A DNA stretch of 64,000 bases from Planctomycetota bacterium (lineage in GTDB: Bacteria > Planctomycetota > UBA1135 > GCA-002686595): positions 21,733 to 85,732 of the forward strand of contig NYUD01000066.1 in NCBI GenBank assembly GCA_002683825.1, given 5' to 3'. Within the stretch, counting starts at the first letter, position 1, and every line of letters starts with the position of its first letter. Below the pieces are notes generated by a model that saw only the letters and a list, made by a program, of their open reading frames with translations, did not search any database and was not told where the DNA came from. Of the stretch, positions 1 through 8,700 are shown piece after piece. A program made the translations under genes and the position numbers.

Positions 1-969
1 CTGGATGATCCGTTGGATCCCCATCAACCCGGCTTTGCGCAACTCCACACTGGTGAAAGGCAGCGCGCCACTGAGCATCTGGTACAGGAGCACACCGAGC
101 GAGTAGATGTCGGTCCGCGTATCGATATCCCCGGTGTTGCCGCCCGCCTGTTCCGGCGACATGTACTCGGGCGTCCCGATCAACTGACCCTGCTCGGTGT
201 AGATCGTGTGGTCGACCAACTGATGGTTGGTGGCACGCGCCATGCCGAAGTCGATGATCTTGACGAGGTGCTCGTCGTTCTTCCGCGAGATCAGGATGTT
301 GCCCGGCTTCAGGTCGCGATGAAGCACACCTTTCTGGTGCGCGTGCTGCACACCCCGGCACACCTGCTGGAAGACCCCGATGCGTTCCCCGAGCGAAAGC
401 CTGTGCTGGTCGCAGTAGTCGTCGATGGGAATGCCGTCGACGCACTCCATGACGAAGTAGGGCTGGCCCCGCTCGGTGGTCCCGGCGTCCAGAACCTTGG
501 CGATGGTCGGGTGGCTCATCACCGCCAGCGCCTGGCGCTCCAGCCCGAAACGGGCGAGGACCTGTGCTGAGTCCATGCCCGGCTTGATCAGCTTGATCGC
601 CACCCGCCGGCGGATCGGTTCCTTCTGTTCGGCGAGGTAGACCACGCCCATGCCGCCGGCGCCGAGTCTGTCGAGGATCTTGTAGGGGCCGATGCGGTCG
701 ATGCTCGCGGGGTCGAACGCATCGGTCTTCATCCGCGCAGCGATCGTCGCGGTCCGTTCCGGTCCCGGCGGAATTTCAACCGCGGCCTGCTCCATTCTTG
801 CCAGCATGTTCTCGTGCGCAGGGAACTCCACGCGCAGTCGTTGGAACGCGGAGGGTTGATCCTCGCCGGGCAGGTCGAGGATGTCGGCGACGCGGTTGGC
901 GAGCGCCAGCATGTCCGTCTCGCCCTCCGCGGAGGGAACGGTGTTCGGACTCTTCTCGGGGTCAGACAT
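1..969 (-). CDS. Serine/threonine protein kinase, N-terminal part (runs off window edge)
   Basis: Read on the minus strand from ATG at 969, the frame stays open to base 1, giving 323 residues of a Hanks-type kinase with its C-terminus outside the window. About 90 residues of leader precede the kinase domain. Visible motifs are a glycine-rich loop (GAGGMGVVY), the VAIK lysine, the catalytic loop HRDLKPGN, the DFG triad and a TPEYMSPEQ activation-segment end. These indicate an active cytoplasmic Ser/Thr kinase. Kinases of this kind next to ECF-like sigma factors are typical of planctomycetes, where they often carry C-terminal sensory repeats. That part cannot be seen here. The substrate is unknown. 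Confidence 0.93.
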   Translation of the reverse strand, partial: MSDPEKSPNTVPSAEGETDMLALANRVADILDLPGEDQPSAFQRLRVEFPAHENMLARMEQAAVEIPPGPERTATIAARMKTDAFDPASIDRIGPYKILDRLGAGGMGVVYLAEQKEPIRRRVAIKLIKPGMDSAQVLARFGLERQALAVMSHPTIAKVLDAGTTERGQPYFVMECVDGIPIDDYCDQHRLSLGERIGVFQQVCRGVQHAHQKGVLHRDLKPGNILISRKNDEHLVKIIDFGMARATNHQLVDHTIYTEQGQLIGTPEYMSPEQAGGNTGDIDTRTDIYSLGVLLYQMLSGALPFTSVELRKAGLMGIQRIIQ

Positions 970-1337
970 GGATGGGAATGGAAGGCGGACTCACATCACA
1001 ACCCATGGTGCCAGATCGGCCGGGGGCGCTGGTCCAAGGATCGGGAATAAGCCCGCAACTGCCCTACTCCTGCGATCCGGGGGCCTGGCCCGGGGCCGGA
1101 CGCCTGATCATCGAGCCGTTCTTGAAAAGGGTATTTTCGACAGTGCCTTTTCAAGGGTAGCCGGACTCCCTGTTTGCCTTCTCCTTCAAGGCACGCGATG
1201 GCTGCACTTTGTCCTGGCTATACCCTGTCCCCCTTGACGGTCGGGTACGCTGTTTACCATGTCGGACGTTACGGTGTTCGCCGGTTTCGCCGCTGCCGCT
1301 GATCACCCAACATGGAACGTTCAAGAGGAGACAGGTC
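970..1337. other. Divergent intergenic region with a 10-bp-stem hairpin
   Basis: This 368-base gap separates the minus-strand kinase from the plus-strand zinc-ribbon gene. The only clear structure is an inverted repeat, CTTGAAAAGG at 1121-1130 and CCTTTTCAAG at 1146-1155, with a 15-base loop. The loop-side sequence AAAAGGGTATTTTCG resembles the dispersed GGGGTGTTCTTG-type element seen elsewhere in the window. A GAGGAG Shine-Dalgarno lies near 1325-1330. No convincing short gene was found. Confidence 0.6.
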
Positions 1338-1622
1338 ATGAATGAGAATCGGGCTTCATGTTCAAAGTGCAGCGGCCGAATGGAGGAAGGCTTTTTCGTC
1401 GACTTCACCGACACGGGCGTTTGGCCACACATGTGGATCAAGGGAGCCGAGGCACCCGAGGTATGGGGGCACGAAAACCGAAATACCGTTGGCTTCTACG
1501 CTTCAACTTACCGCTACGCAGATTGCGGCTTCACAGAATCCTATGCAACGCACAAGGCGCCCATCCGCGATGGCGATGCAATTGCGGTTCGGAAGGGCAG
1601 ATGGTGGGAGGTCTGGAAGTGA
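1338..1622 (+). CDS. Small zinc-ribbon protein (DUF6487-like)
   Basis: A 94-residue protein with ATG at 1338 preceded by a GAGGAG ribosome-binding site. It starts with a CSKC knuckle (C8, C11), continues with the family-like segment RMEEGFFVDFTD, and ends with a YADCGFTESYA segment. In the family as I remember it, this last segment normally reads RCxxCG, giving the second Cys pair. Here the first Cys of that pair is Tyr, so the ribbon has only three of four ligands. The function is unknown. Proteins like this are common small cytoplasmic orphans and often sit near regulators. The family assignment rests on motif recognition only. Confidence 0.72.
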   Translation: MNENRASCSKCSGRMEEGFFVDFTDTGVWPHMWIKGAEAPEVWGHENRNTVGFYASTYRYADCGFTESYATHKAPIRDGDAIAVRKGRWWEVWK

Positions 1623-1806
1623 CGTCCAACCGGCCGATGCACCCGGACGACCCCACAGGGCCACCCTTGATCGGCAGCCGCGCCAGTCGGCCTGAGGAGG
1701 TCCAGGGCACCGTGATGCCGAGGGAGAAACGGACCCGATGAGTCCGGGGCCGCAATGACGCACGGGTCGAGGCGGGCCAGGGTAGGATAGCGGATAGGTC
1801 GAACCC

Positions 1807-2505
1807 TTGAGCACGCCCGAATCACCCGAGAAACACGAGGCCCCTGCGCGCAAGTCCGCACTACAAGACTCCCTCGACGAGCTGCCGGACCTTTCCTCCT
1901 CCATGTTGCTCGTCCGGCAGGTGCGCAGAGGAGTGAAAGGGGCCATCGACGAGCTGCTGGAGCGCTACCAGGCACGGATGCGGCGCATCATCGCCATCAA
2001 GATGGGCACCAGGCTACGCCGGCAACTCGACGTGGATGACATCCTCCAGGAGGTCTTCCTCGTCGCCTTTCAAAAAATCGACGGGCTCGAGCTGCGCAGC
2101 AAGGCCAGCATCCTGCAGTGGATGGCCAAGATCGCGGAGAACGTCGTGCATTCGAAGGTCGGTTACTTCTCCGCCCAGAAGAGGAGCGCCGGGAAAGAGG
2201 TCCCTCTGCACGAGCTGACCGCTTCCAGCGATGTGTCCGGCATTCAGATCTCGGCTCCCGGAACCACCCCCCCACAGGGGGCCGCCAGGAGCGAGTTGCA
2301 GGAGCTGGTCGACAGGCGGGTCGAGTGCCTCGAGCCGGCGAACTACCGGGAGGCGATCCTCCTGCGGGACTACCAGGAGCACGAGTGGGAAGAGATCCGG
2401 GTCTTACTCGGGCGACCGACGGTCGCGGCCGCTCAGGAGCTGCATCGGCGGGCCCATCTGAAGCTGTTGGAGCAGCTGCTCAAGCATCTGGACCGTCCCG
2501 GATAG
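1807..2505 (+). CDS. RNA polymerase sigma factor, ECF-like sigma-70 family
   Basis: A 232-residue protein read from a TTG start at 1807. A charged leader of about 35 residues is followed by region 2, including the polymerase-binding segment DVDDILQEVFLVAFQ. A variable linker rich in Ser and Pro follows, then region 4 (YREAILLRDYQEHEWEEI). The linker is long for an ECF factor, which is common in planctomycete kinase-associated sigma factors. No anti-sigma gene is adjacent. The kinase at 1-969 is the nearest candidate partner, but it is divergent. Start choice is uncertain; the first ATG is about 32 codons downstream, still before region 2. Confidence 0.85.
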   Translation: MSTPESPEKHEAPARKSALQDSLDELPDLSSSMLLVRQVRRGVKGAIDELLERYQARMRRIIAIKMGTRLRRQLDVDDILQEVFLVAFQKIDGLELRSKASILQWMAKIAENVVHSKVGYFSAQKRSAGKEVPLHELTASSDVSGIQISAPGTTPPQGAARSELQELVDRRVECLEPANYREAILLRDYQEHEWEEIRVLLGRPTVAAAQELHRRAHLKLLEQLLKHLDRPG

Positions 2506-2602
2506 GGGTTCTCGGGGGTCGGCGGTTTTTCTTCGCAGTTGCCGTGGTTTCCTTCGCGCGGAGCGTCCCGCGGGGAACTCCAGGCTGCAAGAAATGACCT
2601 TT

Positions 2603-2632
2603 CCGTTCCCGTGCGCCGGCGCACGGGAACGG
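2603..2632. repeat. Perfect 30-bp palindrome downstream of the first sigma gene
   Basis: CCGTTCCCGTGCGCC is followed directly by its exact reverse complement, starting 98 bases after the stop codon of the sigma gene. As RNA it would fold into a very stable hairpin. There is no T-run after it, so a factor-independent terminator is not clear. It could equally be a dimeric operator for the next gene. Confidence 0.6.
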
Positions 2633-2747
2633 GGGCACCTCAAGATTCGAGACGAGCTGGGTCAGGCGCTCGGGTGCCCGACACGCAAAATCTCTGTGTC
2701 GTGGAGAGACTCGTAATCCGCAAGGACACATACCAAAGGGGGTTAGG

Positions 2748-2846
2748 CCCCCTTCCGCGGTAGTTTTTTTGAATCTGTCCGTGGGGTCGCACCCGGAACT
2801 CTCATTCAAAAAGGCAGACCCTGATCCCGAACGCCTCCTCCCCCCT
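2748..2846 (+). repeat. Leader repeat copy A, upstream of the second sigma gene
   Basis: This is the first of three related leader sequences. It shares the run CCCCCTTCCGCGGTAG, a T7 tract, TGTCCGTGGG, TCGCACCCGGAACT and CTGATCCC with copy B (3430-3552). From the T-tract onward it also matches copy C (5522-5608). The outer GGGGTC and GATCCC arms can pair, with a G-T wobble where the other copies have GGGATC. It ends three bases before the ATG at 2849. It is preceded by a small hairpin (AAGGGGG and CCCCCTT at 2736-2754). Confidence 0.75.
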
Positions 2847-2848
2847 AC

Positions 2849-3373
2849 ATGGCGAACATGGAGAACTTGCTGGTTCACGAATCGTCGTTGCGTACCTTGG
2901 CTCGACGCCTTGTCGTCGACAACGCCGATGCGGAAGACCTGATCCAGGAGACCTGGCTCCAGGCGCTGCGCCAGCCTCCCGAGGGGGTGGAACGACTTCG
3001 GGGCTGGCTCGCTGTGGTCCTGCGGCGAAAGTGGAAGCGCACCCTGCACCGGCGGCGCGCGCGCCGCGAGCGGGAAGTGATCGCCTTCATGGCCGGCGGG
3101 GCTCTGGATTCCACGAATCTCGCGATGGACGAGCTTCATCGACGTTCGGTCCGCAACGCTCTGCAAGGCTTGATCGAATTCCTGCCGGAGAAACATGGAC
3201 ACGCGATTCAACTGCACTACTTCGAAGGACGGTCGATACAGGAGATCGCTCTCGGTCAAGGGGTCCGCGATTCGACCGTGCGCACCTGGCTTCATCGCGG
3301 TATCACACGGTTACGTCTGCGGCTCGACGAAAGCCGCGGCGGTAACCGGGAACGTTGGGTCGGCCGGGTATAG
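2849..3373 (+). CDS. ECF RNA polymerase sigma factor
   Basis: A 174-residue ECF-type sigma factor. Region 2 contains LVVDNADAEDLIQETWLQAL and the RLRGWLAVVLRRKWKR helix. Region 4 (FLPEKHGHAIQLHYFEGRS, then SIQEIALGQG and a TVRTWLHRG recognition helix) is intact, so it should bind core polymerase and a -35 element. ATG at 2849 lies just after leader repeat copy A. Because related leaders also precede the next two genes, this factor is a reasonable candidate for autoregulation and control of a small local regulon. That is inference. No anti-sigma factor or zinc-finger protein follows it. Confidence 0.88.
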   Translation: MANMENLLVHESSLRTLARRLVVDNADAEDLIQETWLQALRQPPEGVERLRGWLAVVLRRKWKRTLHRRRARREREVIAFMAGGALDSTNLAMDELHRRSVRNALQGLIEFLPEKHGHAIQLHYFEGRSIQEIALGQGVRDSTVRTWLHRGITRLRLRLDESRGGNRERWVGRV

Positions 3374-3432
3374 GCCATCCAAAGGGGTGTTTTCGCCCGG
3401 CCCAACCTTCAAAGACCTCACCGACGTCGTCC
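3371..3432 (+). repeat. Dispersed GGGGTGTT-type intergenic element
   Basis: The element begins at the stop codon of the sigma gene with CCAAAGGGGTGTTTTCGCCC and continues to ACCTCACCGACGTCG. About 50 bases align with minus-strand copies at 22151-22200 and 33241-33290, sharing GGGGYGTTYTYGCC, a GG-rich step and ACCTCMCCGACGYCG. It can form a small GGGTG/CGCCC hairpin. Function unknown. Confidence 0.6.
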
Positions 3433-3552
3433 CCCTTCCGCGGTAGGTTTTTTTCGATTTGTCCGTGGGATCGCACCCGGAACTTTCATCCCTACATAGA
3501 GGGCCTGATCCCGGACGCCGCCTTCGCCCCGAACGGCCTTCGTTTCACCAGT
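3430..3552 (+). repeat. Leader repeat copy B, upstream of the secreted-protein gene
   Basis: Copy B begins with the CCCCCTTCCGCGGTAG run of copy A and has T7, CGATTTGTCCGTGGGATCG, CACCCGGAACTTTCAT and a TACATAGAGGGCCTGATCCC tract almost identical to copy C. Its GGGATC and GATCCC arms are complementary. Near its end TTCGTTTCACCAGT matches a segment just before the RHS start (5752-5766), so similarity extends toward the start codons. GGAAC is a plausible ECF -35 element, but I could not fix a matching -10. Confidence 0.75.
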
Positions 3553-3578
3553 AACCTGCGCGAGTCGCGCAAAGGACC

Positions 3579-5357
3579 ATGTCGATGCTTCGCAATTCCA
3601 CGCTCACGTCGCTCCTCATCCTGTTGTCCGCACAGGCGGCCTCCGGCCAGACTCTCACGACGCCCTTCACCATAAAAGAGGCCACGGACGAGAAGCTCTT
3701 GCTCATCGGAGGCAAGCTCGAACTAGTACAGATGAACGTCGGATCCCCAGTGGGGGGCTGCCAGAACCACATCTTTAACGGTATGGCACATGAGCTCATG
3801 GCCGCGAACCTCCTCACCGATCCGAACAATCCGCCGCTACCGAATGGGATGGGGGGCCCAAGCGTGATGGACGCGCTTGATAACTGGAAGATCGTGCTCA
3901 ATATGGCGGGAAAGAACTCAAACACCAACTGCTGCGACCTCTCTGGCACACTGCCAAGTCAGGCGGGCGCCTCCTTCAGTGTAACCACAGCGTCGCTGCA
4001 CGAACCGGCCCCGCACGCCCCTGCGCACAACGAGATGCCGAACAACATGCTGCCGTTCACCCAAGCGACCAAAGACACGATCCTTGTGGGCCAGGAGTTC
4101 CAAGTAACTGGATGGGCCAATTCGGCCCACGGAACGAAAGACCACGACGCAGTCGCGATCACGGGGAGCATCAAAAACCAGGTGACGCCGGGTAACTGCA
4201 GCATTCTTAGTCAACGTACGATTATTGTGAACGAGATAGAAGTCATGGCCAGGCATGGGAAAAAACTTGTGCGTCGTGTTAGCTCGTCGCTGCATCCCTC
4301 GCGGAAGGGCTTCGGCTCGACCGTGGCGACGTGCGCTTACGACGCCACGATGGGCAAGCTCAGCTTCTCGAGCTCCCAGATCGACGTGCTCGACAACGTG
4401 GGCGGAAACAGCGGCACCGTCGCTCCGCAGTACGCGGCCGACATCTTCCAGGCCGGCGAGATCCAGGTCGACAACCTCTTTTTTGCCGGCGTCCAGGACG
4501 GCATCTCCATGTTCGAGGGCGGGACGATCAGCGTCCACCATCCCGGGGATCAGGTGGCTCAGTTCGCGTTCAACGCCAATATTACCAACCTGATGGTCGG
4601 CGACACGACCCTGCCCGGCACGTCCGGCGACATGGAGTCCTTCGGCGTGCTGCACGAAGGGGGCCTGTGGTCCGACGTCGAGAACTCCAGCGACTTCCTG
4701 CTGGCCTTCGCCGACGACAACGTCCTCAACACCGACAAGAACGGCCAGGTGATCTTCTCGTTCACCACGAACCAGGAGCTGGCCATGCTCACGAATGGGT
4801 TCACCTCCTCGGTCACCGGCGTGCCCGTGACGATCGTTGTGTCGGGCGTGACGCTCCGTTTGGACGATGCCAATAGCCCGAGCACGACCTCCGTCCCTAC
4901 GTTCTTGCCCATCACGTCGGTTCCCGCGACGGCCTCCCTTTACAACGGCACAGCCATCAACCTCGACACCATGGTCGCCAGCACTGCGGTGATCGGTGAG
5001 ACCTGGACCGCAAGTCTCACCCCCCAACCGACACGCGCACCTGGGCCCTGGATCATCCTCATGCGCTCCAGCGCCTCCGCAGGTCCGATCTTCGACCTGG
5101 GCACCTTCTTGTCCCTGCCCCCCGCGGGAATCTCCGAGGTCCTGGTCGGTCCAGGCAGCATCGCCACCTTCTTCCCGCCGACCCACGGTGGAGGTGGTAG
5201 TCCTTCGAACTTCAGCGCTTCGGTGCCTCCGCTACCCTCGCTGATCGCAATGCCCTGGTTCGCCCAGTCCATCGTTTTCGGCGACCTGCCGGCCGGCTCC
5301 GGAATCCTGGATCCCTGGTTCTCCTCTGCAGCCAGTGGAATCGTCGGGGCCTTCTAG
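3579..5357 (+). CDS. Secreted protein with planctomycete-type C-terminal domain, function unknown
   Basis: A 592-residue protein with a clear signal peptide (LLILLSAQAASG then Q). The central part carries scattered Cys residues (GGCQNH, NCCDLSG, PGNCS, ATCAYD) and beta-rich, low-complexity sequence with no catalytic motif I recognise. The last 120 residues (LDTMVASTAVIGETW to ASGIVGAF) look like a separate beta domain. They loosely resemble the ends of the chitinase at 18722-20158 and the matrixin at 38971-40314. It is preceded by leader repeat copy B and followed by a strong hairpin. ATG at 3579 gives the best signal peptide. It may be an extracellular structural or adhesion protein, but I assign no function. 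Confidence 0.82.
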   Translation: MSMLRNSTLTSLLILLSAQAASGQTLTTPFTIKEATDEKLLLIGGKLELVQMNVGSPVGGCQNHIFNGMAHELMAANLLTDPNNPPLPNGMGGPSVMDALDNWKIVLNMAGKNSNTNCCDLSGTLPSQAGASFSVTTASLHEPAPHAPAHNEMPNNMLPFTQATKDTILVGQEFQVTGWANSAHGTKDHDAVAITGSIKNQVTPGNCSILSQRTIIVNEIEVMARHGKKLVRRVSSSLHPSRKGFGSTVATCAYDATMGKLSFSSSQIDVLDNVGGNSGTVAPQYAADIFQAGEIQVDNLFFAGVQDGISMFEGGTISVHHPGDQVAQFAFNANITNLMVGDTTLPGTSGDMESFGVLHEGGLWSDVENSSDFLLAFADDNVLNTDKNGQVIFSFTTNQELAMLTNGFTSSVTGVPVTIVVSGVTLRLDDANSPSTTSVPTFLPITSVPATASLYNGTAINLDTMVASTAVIGETWTASLTPQPTRAPGPWIILMRSSASAGPIFDLGTFLSLPPAGISEVLVGPGSIATFFPPTHGGGGSPSNFSASVPPLPSLIAMPWFAQSIVFGDLPAGSGILDPWFSSAASGIVGAF

Positions 5358-5383
5358 GCTGGCCAGCAACGACCCACCCACCG

Positions 5384-5418
5384 AAGGCCGTGCGGTGATG
5401 ACCTCACCGCACGGCCTT
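5384..5418 (+). terminator. Strong 15-bp hairpin after the secreted-protein gene
   Basis: AAGGCCGTGCGGTGA at 5384-5398 and its exact complement at 5404-5418 enclose a 5-base loop. It lies 26 bases past the stop codon. Only a short TTGTTG follows, so termination may be only partly intrinsic. Confidence 0.7.
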
Positions 5419-5521
5419 GTTGCAGCGCTTCCGAACGCACTGCGTTCCCCGCGAGCCACAGTCTCGTAACGAGAGGCGCGGGAGTGATCGAGGCCAGTCG
5501 AGGAAAAGTATCTGACGCCGT

Positions 5522-5608
5522 ACCTTTTTTTCGATTTGTCCGTGGGATCGCACCCGGAACTTTCATTCCTACATAGAGGGCCTGATCCCAGGCGCCTCCC
5601 CCCCCCAG
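5522..5608 (+). repeat. Leader repeat copy C, upstream of the RHS gene
   Basis: A T7 tract, CGATTTGTCCGTGGGATCG, CACCCGGAACTTTCATTCC and TACATAGAGGGCCTGATCCC match copy B nearly base for base. It lacks the CCCCCTTCCGCGG run that begins copies A and B. The RHS start codon is 180 bases further on. The surrounding 431-base gap (5358-5788) also holds the terminator hairpin at 5384-5418 and the shared TTCGTTTTCACCAGT segment at 5752-5766. Confidence 0.78.
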
Positions 5609-5788
5609 ACAGCGGGTGGAGTTACCCATGCAACACGCCGGGTACCTCATCCTCTGCGTCGCGTCCGCCGCTCGGGCGGTCCAGTTCACGATCCACGTCC
5701 CCGCGCGCTTCGGTGCGCGCACCGCCTGGAGACGAACGCCCTGCAGATTCGTTTTCACCAGTTCGTCATTGCCCACGGAATTCAAAAA

Positions 5789-8700
5789 ATGGCACGCACC
5801 ATTCGTCTCTTCGCTCTGATCGTCGTCTTCGTCGGGGGGAGTGTCGCAGCTGTTGCGCAGTCACCCCAGTCGCCCCAGCCGATCCCCCGCCCCGGATCTG
5901 GACGTGGACTGGAGGGGACACCGGATTCATCGGTCTCGTTCAGTGACGTTTTGGTCGTCGCGCCCGGCGCTACTCGAGCCTTCAGCGTGAGCATCCGTCC
6001 TGCCGGACCGACGGCGACATTGACGCTGGGTGGAACACACGCTTCTTTCCTGGGTGGGCCTGGCCAAGTCACCGTGTCGGATGGCGATACCTTCGAGCTC
6101 GTGGGCGATTCGCAGGGGCCCGACACGCTGGCCGTTTCCGGCCCCAAGATCGCGCCCCGAGACTTCGACGTCGTGGTGCGCAGTACGGCGTTTGTGATCG
6201 ACGGCCAGTGCGCGGTCCGGAACTGTCCGTGCACCGCTTGCGGCGGAACCGCGGACCGACAGGACGGCGCCTTCGTCAACCTCGCCGTCGCCGGATTCAT
6301 GTGGCGCATGTCGGTGCTCCCGTCCGTCATGGGCCGTCACGGGCTCGCTCCCTCCTTCGTCCTGCACACGAACTCCCGCGCCTACAGCCAGGGCGGATGG
6401 TTCGGAACGACGCCGGCCACGCTTTCGTGTTTCGAGCGGATCCGGATCGACGGCAATACGTACGTGTACCAGGAGCACGAAGTACGGGAGTACCCCTTCG
6501 ACCGGCAACCGATCGTGGGCCTTCCGCCCGGAGGCAGCCCCACCGATGCCGGCGGTGCGACCACGGTCGCGCGCTACGAGGTCATGACCGACGACAGCGT
6601 CGCGAACGAGGTCACCATACGCAGGCCGGATGGCACCCGGCTCGTCTTCTTCGGCTTCTCCGAATCATCCCTGACGGCAGGGGCCCTCAAGCGGATCCAG
6701 AATCGATTCGGCGACTCGCTCACGTATGGATACAACTCGCTGGGAGAGCTCGACACGGTGACGGACGTCTACGGCCGTGAATGGATGTTGTCCTACGACT
6801 CGATCGGAAGGCTGTCGCAGATCGAAGAAGGTCCCGGGCTACGTGGTCGTTCCTGCGCCTTCACCTACGACGGGGACAACCGCCTGGTGAGAATCGATAC
6901 GACCGCGGTGTCGACAGACGGCGGCATCGGAAACACCTTTCCCGATGGCAAGCCGTGTCTTTTGACCTACGGGCCAGCCTCCGGAAATCTCGCCACGGAT
7001 ACGAACATCGAGAGCGTCGTGTACGCCAACCAGGTGCTGGATGGATCGCTCGCGCCGCGGATCACCAATACCTATGGAATCGACGATCGGCTGATCAGCC
7101 AGCTCTGGGGCTTCCCGAACCTAGTGGGCGGGACGGTCACCTATTTCCACGGTTCCGCCTCTACGACCGTGATCGATCGCAACGGCAACATGACGGTTTA
7201 CTCTTTCGGCGGAGTGGCTGGGCTAGCGACCTCGGTCAGGGAAGAGACGAACCGGGATGTTCGGGGCGCCGGCGTCGACCCGGCTTCGTTCGAAACCATT
7301 CGCTCCTACAACGTCGATCAGGAGATGACCGCCCTCACGATGCCGGAGGGCAACTCCATCACCTTCGAGTTCGACGACGCCAGTCCGCATCGCTTCGCCC
7401 ATGGCAATGTCCTGAAACAAACGCAGGCGGCGGGTCCGCGTGGAGGCGACGGCCTGGGCAGTCCGATCGGCGACCTGGTGGTGACATTCACCTACGAGCC
7501 CATCTTCCAAAGGGTCCGCACGTCCACCAGCCCGCGGGGCAACGATCCGACTTTCGCCGGCCCGATCCCGGACGCCTCGGCCACCGTGGAGCCGGTGGAC
7601 TTCGATCTGGACGGGGTTCCCGACGATTTTCACGCGTCGCGGTACACGACCGTGACGACCTACGACTACCAGGAGAGTAGCCCTGGGGAGATCATCGGTC
7701 TGGCCGACGGCGAGTCGATCCAGATCAGCAGCGAGGTGGCCATGGCACTCTCCACCGGTGAGCTGAATCAGGACGGGCTCACCCACATGCTGGGGCTCCC
7801 CGTTCAAGTCCGTGCGCCCAACGTGGCCTTGGAGGATGAGCTCGGCACGATCAGCAACCAGGAAGTCATCCGCAACTACCGCTGGAACCCGTTTGGCTTG
7901 TTGAGAGAGGAGATCCACGAAGAGGGCTACACGACCCACTACACCTACAGCCCCGAGGGCAACCCCAACGGGCGCAGTGGCGGCTCGAGCGACGGCGGGT
8001 ATCCCCTGCAGGTGATCCGAGACGCGACCACGCCACAGATCCGCACGCCGGCCAACCCGCCGCCCGGGGCGACTCCGATCGCCGCCACGACCACGACCCT
8101 TCGCGATCCGGTGGGGAACGTCATCACCACCATCGATCCGCGTGGGATCTTGCACAACGCCGTCTACAACGAGTGGAACCAGGTGCAAGTATCGACGCGT
8201 GCCGCCGACGCCAGTGCGGCGGGGGTCCCCTCCCTCAGCTACCGGAATCGCACGTTCTACGATGCCAACAACAACGTCGTGAAAAGCGAGGTCGAGAACA
8301 TCGTGGACGTCGGCGGCGGCACTCACCAGAGCGTGGCCAGCAACCCGTGGTTCACCACTGCGTTTACCTACGATCTCCTCGACAACTTGACCGAGACGGT
8401 TCGCGAGGTCTCCGAGGCCGGAGAGTCGCGCACGATCCACGGACACTCCGGCCTGCCTTGGCTGCAGATAGGTGCCGGCGCGGAGGATGTGCGCACGCAA
8501 CGCTACTACGACCGCAACCAGAACCTGATCGCGACCCTCTCGCCACTCAAGGTCGCGGGCGATCCGGACAGCGCGAACAACGCGACCACCGCGATCTACG
8601 ACGAACGCGACCTGTCCTTCGCATTCACCCGTGGGGGGCAGCACCCGGCCTGGAATCAGCTCATCGCTCACACGGACGTCGTGAATCAAGGCCTGGGACT

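Noticed and set aside
3918..5186. 422-residue minus-strand open frame within the secreted-protein gene
   Set aside because: Shadow frame of a well-supported exported protein; composition is Arg/Gly/Asp-rich without domains.
5616..5819. Short plus-strand ORF in the RHS leader with a hydrophobic start
   Set aside because: No family, overlaps the RHS start, and the leader is shared with other genes without this ORF. A leader peptide cannot be excluded.
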